Source of the DNA: Bacillota bacterium
GTDB lineage: Bacteria; Bacillota; Clostridia; Christensenellales; Aristaeellaceae
Length of the DNA stretch: 5,675 nucleotides
NCBI GenBank assembly: GCA_019137115.1
Contig: JAGVSV010000005.1
Coordinates: 1 to 5,675 of the forward strand
Reading direction: 5' to 3'
The notes beneath the pieces are model-generated. The model did not search any database and was not told the origin of the DNA. It was given only the letters and a program-made list of their open reading frames with translations. Both the position numbers and the translations under genes were made by a program. Positions 1 through 5,675 of this stretch are shown here, piece after piece (the first letter of the stretch is position 1; every line of letters begins with the position of its first letter).

Positions 1-208
1 CCGGCAACCAATGGTGGATATCGTTCAGCCGCAGCTGGCGATCATCACGACCTCGGACACCTACCGCCAGCGCGCGCAGGCGGTCACAGAGCGTCTGACA
101 GCGTCCGGCAGTCAGGAGCTTTTCACCGACACCTCCGGCGCCATACAGCTGTCCGTAGCGCCGGACGGTGTTTCCATCTACCACCACCTTGTGGGGGAGG
201 CATTCTGA
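1..208 (+). CDS. C-terminal tail of a probable ComEC/Rec2-type protein (metallo-beta-lactamase-like domain), 5' end outside window
   Basis: The frame is open from base 2 and ends at the TGA at 206-208, giving about 68 visible residues; the gene begins before the window. The tail has the layout of the end of a ComEC metallo-beta-lactamase-like domain: a VQPQLAIIT strand, a helix ending TERLTASG, then LFTDTSGAIQLSV, resembling the family's 'vyrTD..GaI.v' ending. ComEC is the membrane channel protein for DNA uptake in competence, and its C-terminal domain lies on the outer face. Position supports the call, because comEC lies directly upstream of holA in many Firmicutes; here holA starts one base after the stop. 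Oddly, the 'NNxYxHP'-like segment usually found after the AVIS strand is not present (ITTSDTYRQRAQ instead), so the domain may be degenerate or divergent. Only the tail is seen, so another MBL-fold protein is possible. Confidence 0.55.
   Translation, partial: RQPMVDIVQPQLAIITTSDTYRQRAQAVTERLTASGSQELFTDTSGAIQLSVAPDGVSIYHHLVGEAF
196..200 (+). promoter_or_regulatory. Ribosome binding site of holA
   Basis: GGAGG, part of a longer GGGGGAGG run at 193-200, lies 9 bases before the ATG at 210. It sits inside the last codons of the upstream gene. It decides the start: the in-frame ATG at 168 has no comparable site, and the ATG at 216 would be 15 bases away. Confidence 0.75.
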
Positions 209-209
209 C

Positions 210-1259
210 ATGGACATGCGGGCGTTCTACGCGCAGTTGAAGCAATTGACCATCCAGCCCTGCTATCTGCTGGAGGGCGAGGAGGAGTATACCAAGTTGA
301 AGGCGCTGGATGATCTGCGCTCCGCGCTGTTGCCTGAGGGCATGGCCATAATGAATGAAACCGTGCTGACCGACCCCGCCGCCGATGTGCTGATCGCCAC
401 TGCCGAAACGTTGCCCATGATGGCCGACCGCAGGCTGGTCATCGTGAGGGATTCCGCGCATTTGCAGGGGCGTGTGGAGCGGGAGGAAGGCGAATCCGCC
501 GCACCCTCCGCCGATGGCGACCGTTTGGTCTCGTACGTCCAGCGCCTGCCGGACACCACTTGCCTGGTGTTTGTCACGCGCGGCCGCGCCAATGGCACGC
601 GCAAGCTGTACAAACAGCTGAACAAGCAGGGCGCGGTGGTCACCTTCAGCCGGCTGTCCCGCCCGGAACTGATCCGCTGGGTGGCGCGCGACCTGCAGGC
701 GCTGGGCAAGCGCATAACGGGTGACGCCGCCGAGGAATTGCTGTTTACGGCCGGGGAGGACATGAACCTGCTGCGGCAGGAAATCGAAAAACTTGCGGCC
801 TTCGCGGGCGACCGGGACGCCATCACCGTACATGACATACACGCCATCGCCACGAGCACCACTGAATACAAGGTGTTTGATCTGGCCGATGCCGTGATGA
901 CAGGCAATGCCGAAAAGGCTGTCACTCTCATGAACGGCATGATCAGGGACGGGGAAGCCCGGCTGTTTTTGCTGGCGCTGCTGCAAGGGCAGTGCCGGCA
1001 GCTGTTCCTGTGCAAACTACTGGGCCCGAACGCGCGCGATGCCGCGGTGGCATCCGCGCTGGCGGTGCCGCCATTTGTGGCGCGCAAACTGCTGGCCACC
1101 AGCCGACGGCACATGCTGTCCGCGCTGATCTGGTCATATGAGCAGTGCGTGGACACCGAGTACCGGGTAAAAAGCGGCGCGCAAAACGAGGACGGGTGCC
1201 TGGAGATGCTGGTGTACCAGCTGCTGGCGCGCTTCGAGCAGGAGGCGCGCGATGCTTGA
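210..1259 (+). CDS. holA: DNA polymerase III delta subunit (clamp loader)
   Basis: This encodes the delta subunit of the DNA polymerase III clamp-loader complex, which opens the beta sliding clamp and helps load it on primed DNA at the replication fork. From ATG 210 the protein has 349 residues, close to the usual ~340-350. The N-terminus carries the typical PCYLLEGEEEY segment (residues 17-27), followed by the AAA+-like but ATPase-inactive body. The C-terminal collar domain shows the family pattern KVFDLADAVMTGNAEKAV, then a GEARLFLLALL...Q.RQLFLCKLLG helix. ATG 210 was chosen over an upstream in-frame ATG at 168 because a strong Shine-Dalgarno site precedes it and it avoids a 41-base overlap with the upstream gene. 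The gene sits one base after the ComEC-like stop and overlaps rsmG by 8 bases, so it is part of an operon. No promoter of its own is visible. Confidence 0.93.
   Translation: MDMRAFYAQLKQLTIQPCYLLEGEEEYTKLKALDDLRSALLPEGMAIMNETVLTDPAADVLIATAETLPMMADRRLVIVRDSAHLQGRVEREEGESAAPSADGDRLVSYVQRLPDTTCLVFVTRGRANGTRKLYKQLNKQGAVVTFSRLSRPELIRWVARDLQALGKRITGDAAEELLFTAGEDMNLLRQEIEKLAAFAGDRDAITVHDIHAIATSTTEYKVFDLADAVMTGNAEKAVTLMNGMIRDGEARLFLLALLQGQCRQLFLCKLLGPNARDAAVASALAVPPFVARKLLATSRRHMLSALIWSYEQCVDTEYRVKSGAQNEDGCLEMLVYQLLARFEQEARDA
1240..1245 (+). promoter_or_regulatory. Ribosome binding site of rsmG
   Basis: AGGAGG lies 6 bases before the ATG at 1252 and within the last codons of holA. It supports the overlapping start of rsmG and independent or coupled initiation there. 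Confidence 0.8.
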
Positions 1260-1953
1260 GCCGCTGTTCCCGTTGCTTGGCGATGCAGGCATTGCAGTGA
1301 CGCTGTCACAGCGGGAAATGCTGACCGCGTATGCGGAGCTGCTGTACGACTGGAATGCGCGCGTCAACCTGACCAACGTGCCCAAAGATGAAGCGTGGCG
1401 CATACACTTTGCCGATGCCTTGCTGCCGCTGGCTATGGGAGAATTGTTCCCGCAAGGGGCATCCCTGATCGACGTGGGCACGGGCGCCGGGTTCCCCGGG
1501 CTGCCCATCGCGATCCTTCGGCAGGACCTTTCCATTGTGCTGCTGGACGCGCTGAACAAGCGCTGCAAATTCCTCCATGCGGTGATCGGCATGCTGGAGC
1601 TTGCCAACGTCCGCGTCGTGCACGCGCGTGCGGAGGACGGCGCGCGCGGAGAGCTGCGCGGGGCGTTTGACATCGCCTGCGGCCGCGCGGTGGCGCATTT
1701 GCGGGTGCTGGCGGAGTATTTGCTGCCCTATGTGAAAGTGGGGGGCCACGCCCTGTGCTGGAAAGGGCCCGCAGCACAGGACGAAGCGGACACCGCGCAA
1801 CACGCGATCCATCTGCTGGGCGGCCGCCTTCAAAGCGTCCTCCCCATTCCGGTGCCCGACACCGGGCATCAGCTGGTGGTCATCAAAAAAGACTGGCCCA
1901 CGCCGGATCAATATCCGCGCGCGGCCGGCACGCCGGCGAAAAAGCCGCTGTAG
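1252..1953 (+). CDS. rsmG: 16S rRNA (guanine-N7)-methyltransferase RsmG (GidB)
   Basis: RsmG is a cytoplasmic SAM-dependent enzyme that makes m7G at position 527 (E. coli numbering) of 16S rRNA; loss in several bacteria gives low-level streptomycin resistance. The protein has 233 residues, typical of Gram-positive members. Visible family signatures are WNARVNLTN (34-42), the HFADAL element (52-57; often H-x-x-DSL), and the SAM-binding glycine motif LIDVGTGAGFPGLPIAI (72-88). These are followed by LLDALNKRCKFL, the CGRAVAHLRVLAEYLLPYVKVGG block, and the conserved end YPRAAGTPAKKPL. The start is fixed by AGGAGG 6 bases upstream and overlaps holA by 8 bases. Placement after holA is uncommon; the gene more often follows mnmG near the chromosome origin, or in B. 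subtilis-type maps holA is followed by rpsT. The stop TAG abuts the stop of the convergent downstream gene with no gap. Confidence 0.95.
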   Translation: MLEPLFPLLGDAGIAVTLSQREMLTAYAELLYDWNARVNLTNVPKDEAWRIHFADALLPLAMGELFPQGASLIDVGTGAGFPGLPIAILRQDLSIVLLDALNKRCKFLHAVIGMLELANVRVVHARAEDGARGELRGAFDIACGRAVAHLRVLAEYLLPYVKVGGHALCWKGPAAQDEADTAQHAIHLLGGRLQSVLPIPVPDTGHQLVVIKKDWPTPDQYPRAAGTPAKKPL

Positions 1954-2671
1954 TTATTCGGGCGCCTCCCGGTCAAAGACATACATGCCGATGGCTGCCG
2001 CCACCGCCAGGTTGAGTGAATCAATGGCGCCGCTGTGCGGGATGCGCACAGGGGTGCCCAGCTCCGCCAGTTTACTGGGTAAGCCGCTGCCTTCATTGCC
2101 CATCACGAGGGACCACGGCAGCGCCGCCTCACGCGCGGCCACTTCGGGCGCAACGGCGCCGTCCAGCATGAACAGGTACAGCGCGTGTTCCGCGTGCGCG
2201 GCCCGGTACGCGTCGAAACTGTCAAATTCGCGCACGCGCAGGGAGAACAATGCCCCCATGCTGGCGCGCACCACCGGGGGATCATATAAATCCGCCGCGG
2301 GCAGTATGACTGCGATATCCAGAAACCCAAACCCCAGCGCCGATCGCAGCATGGTGCCCATGTTGCCCTTGTCCATGGGGTTGACGAGCACCAGATGGCG
2401 GGCGTCGCGCGAAAGATGAGCCGGTGCCTTGTCAAACACCGCAGCCGCGTAGCAGTTGTCCTTGGCGGACAGGCGCCGCAGCACCCGGTCGGCCGTTTCG
2501 ATGCGGATGCCGTGGCGGGCGCACAGCGCGCGGATTTGTCCGAGCGCGTCGCCCTCGTCCGTTTCCGTGCTTAACAGCACACGGCGCACGCGTTCAGGCG
2601 CGTGCTGCAGCGCCTCCAGCGTGGGGAAAAGCCCCGGCGCGTAAGAGTAAGGCAGGTTCCGGTGGTACGCC

Positions 2672-2685
<14 letters not shown>
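1954..2685 (-). CDS. TrmH/SpoU-family RNA 2'-O-methyltransferase
   Basis: This is a SPOUT-class (trefoil-knot) SAM-dependent methyltransferase of 243 residues that probably modifies a ribose 2'-OH in rRNA or tRNA; the target cannot be told from sequence. Residues 1-95 form the N-terminal substrate-binding region, ending RLSAKDNCYAAAVFDK (71-86). Motif 1 is NPMDKGNMGTMLRSALGFG (102-120) with the conserved N and R. A RASMGALF element (140-147) follows, then motif 2 VMGNEGSGLP (194-203) and motif 3 IPHSGAIDSLNLAVAAAIGMY (starting at 215), holding the SLN signature. The start is the first possible ATG: an in-frame TGA lies just two codons upstream. No clear Shine-Dalgarno site precedes it, and the start overlaps the helicase end by 14 bases, so translation is probably coupled to the helicase. 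It converges on rsmG with no bases between the two stops. Confidence 0.9.
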
Positions 2686-4945
<2,260 letters not shown>

Positions 4946-4952
4946 GTGGTCA

Positions 4953-4957
4953 CTCCT
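4953..4957 (-). promoter_or_regulatory. Ribosome binding site of the helicase gene (supports a GTG start)
   Basis: On the minus strand AGGAG lies 7 bases before the GTG at 4945-4943. It falls in a short tandem repeat (ACAGG twice, 4955-4964). No ATG competes at this spacing, so the GTG is the likely start. Confidence 0.8.
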
Positions 4958-4973
4958 GTCCTGTGTTTTGCCC

Positions 4974-5002
4974 AGTATAGCAAACAGATGTTCTCATTAC
5001 AA
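4974..5002 (-). promoter_or_regulatory. Sigma-A/sigma-70 type promoter of the helicase-TrmH pair
   Basis: On the minus strand, TTGTAA (-35, 4997-5002) and TATACT (-10, 4974-4979) are separated by exactly 17 bases. A TGC just before the -10 gives an extended -10 element. Transcription would start near 4967, leaving a leader of about 22 bases before the GTG. The promoter lies just downstream of the oxidoreductase stop (5010-5012), in the only intergenic gap of the window. No terminator for the oxidoreductase gene is visible, so read-through into the helicase is also possible. Confidence 0.75.
4981..4994 (-). promoter_or_regulatory. Putative LexA (SOS) operator in the helicase promoter spacer
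   Basis: The minus-strand 14-mer AGAACATCTGTTTG matches the Gram-positive LexA/DinR box (CGAAC-N4-GTTCG type; CGAACRNRYGTTYG) at 12 of 14 positions, keeping GAAC-N4-GTT intact. It lies wholly between the -35 and -10 elements, where a bound repressor would block RNA polymerase. The match and position are seen directly; LexA control is inferred. One near-consensus box can arise by chance, but its exact placement in a promoter of a DNA-repair-type helicase makes it credible. Confidence 0.65.
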
Positions 5003-5009
5003 GCGCCGG

Positions 5010-5675
5010 TCAGAATTCATACACCCGTGGGTCGTGGACATCCACCCGCGCGCCCTCCCGTTCGGACAGGTAGCAGGCCAGCACCAGGCGCAGGGTGTCC
5101 CGTCCTTCCCGGGCGGTGCAGATCGATGGTCCACGGCCGGTAAAGAAATCGGCGATGGGCTGTGCCTGAGCGACAAGGCGTTCACCGTGCGCCTTGGGGC
5201 TGGCGATGCCGCTGTCGGTCCAGTCCCCGTCGCCTTCCTTGAACCATTTCAGCCCCGGCATGCCCGCGACTCGCGGCAGGCGCGTGGCCGGCCCGTCGCC
5301 AAAGTACTGCTGGATGCTGCCTTTTTCGAGATATACCTCGGTGGTGATCTCCGATGCCGAGCAGGAGAAGCTGCACGAGATTTCCGCCAGCATGCCATTA
5401 GGGTAGGAGAACACCGCCACTGCGTTGTCATTGGGGATGTCCGGCGAGTTGGCCGTGGTGATGCGCGCGATGACCTCCTGGGGCATGCCGAAGAGGAACT
5501 GCATCAGGTTGATCGCGTGGGCGGAATCATCCGCAAAGATATCGCGGTTGAGCGACTTGTTGTTGTGCCAGGAATTTTTGAAGTCCGGCCACGTATGCGT
5601 GCTCAGGCAGTGCCGGCGGCGGAACTGGAACACGCGGCCCAGCTCGCCGGAATCCATCAGGTCTTTGATTTTGAG
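5010..5675 (-). CDS. Gfo/Idh/MocA-family oxidoreductase, C-terminal part (5' end outside window)
   Basis: The last 221 residues of a longer protein are visible; the frame is open to the window edge and the stop TGA is at 5012-5010. Members are NAD(P)-dependent dehydrogenases or related enzymes, mostly acting on sugars, inositols and sugar derivatives in the cytoplasm. The N-terminal Rossmann domain and the catalytic 'EKP' lysine would lie beyond the window. The visible part is the alpha/beta substrate domain. It opens with IKDLMDSGELGRV, typical of the stretch joining the two domains. NRDIFADDSAHAINLMQFLFG follows, where the Asp and His (bases 5541-5543 and 5517-5519) match the usual D-x-H catalytic region. 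Then come beta-sheet strands such as AVAVFSYPNGMLAEISCSF and the ending with EGRDTLRLVLACYLSEREG. The substrate cannot be told. The gene has no evident functional link to the helicase downstream. Confidence 0.85.
   Translation of the reverse strand, partial: LKIKDLMDSGELGRVFQFRRRHCLSTHTWPDFKNSWHNNKSLNRDIFADDSAHAINLMQFLFGMPQEVIARITTANSPDIPNDNAVAVFSYPNGMLAEISCSFSCSASEITTEVYLEKGSIQQYFGDGPATRLPRVAGMPGLKWFKEGDGDWTDSGIASPKAHGERLVAQAQPIADFFTGRGPSICTAREGRDTLRLVLACYLSEREGARVDVHDPRVYEF

Noticed and set aside
168..209. Upstream in-frame ATG at 168 as the start of holA
   Set aside because: It would add 14 residues with no family similarity, overlap the upstream gene by 41 bases, and lacks the GGAGG that sits properly before the ATG at 210.
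123..1309. Long minus-strand open frames (123-986 and 263-1309) across holA
   Set aside because: Their translations show no fold or motif and are low-complexity in Arg, Ser, Ala and Gln. The plus-strand frame encodes a full-length holA with a ribosome binding site.
1924..1937. GCCGG-CACG-CCGGC hairpin followed by GAAAAAG near the end of rsmG, as a terminator
   Set aside because: The stem is only 5 base pairs, it lies inside codons for the conserved AGTPAKKPL end, and there is no T-run after it on the plus strand; on the minus strand it is not followed by Ts and lies past the TrmH stop.
4955..4964. Tandem CCTGT repeat upstream of the helicase gene
   Set aside because: Only two 5-base copies, explained by the Shine-Dalgarno region; too short to call a repeat element.

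Overview
The window is a compact, GC-rich bacterial stretch with almost no non-coding DNA: six protein genes (two cut by the window edges) and one 64-base gap. The likely source is a high-GC Firmicute, probably a clostridial lineage. Three things suggest this: a ComEC-like tail directly upstream of holA, a common Firmicutes order; an MrfA/YprA-type helicase with its C-terminal zinc-binding cysteines; and a Gram-positive style LexA box in the only clear promoter. The exact taxon cannot be read from this sequence.

Layout. On the plus strand (1-1953) lies a tightly packed operon segment: the last ~68 codons of a probable ComEC/metallo-beta-lactamase-fold protein, then holA (clamp-loader delta subunit) one base later, then rsmG (16S rRNA m7G methyltransferase), which overlaps holA by 8 bases. 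On the minus strand (5675-1954, read right to left) lie the C-terminal part of a Gfo/Idh/MocA-family oxidoreductase, a 64-base gap with a promoter, an MrfA-like DEAD/DEAH helicase starting at GTG, and a TrmH/SpoU-family RNA 2'-O-methyltransferase that overlaps the helicase by 14 bases. The two blocks converge at 1953/1954, where the rsmG stop codon directly abuts the TrmH stop codon.

How the genes may work together. holA and rsmG are housekeeping replication and ribosome-modification functions. The helicase and TrmH genes look like a translationally coupled pair. The helicase promoter has a well-formed sigma-A type layout (TTGTAA, 17 bases, TATACT with an extended -10). Its spacer holds a LexA-like palindrome (GAAC-N4-GTTT), which suggests DNA-damage induction of the helicase and, through coupling, of the RNA methyltransferase.

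I see no CRISPR, tRNA, rRNA, mobile element or plainly new defence system. The SOS-like operator over the helicase promoter is the most informative signal.
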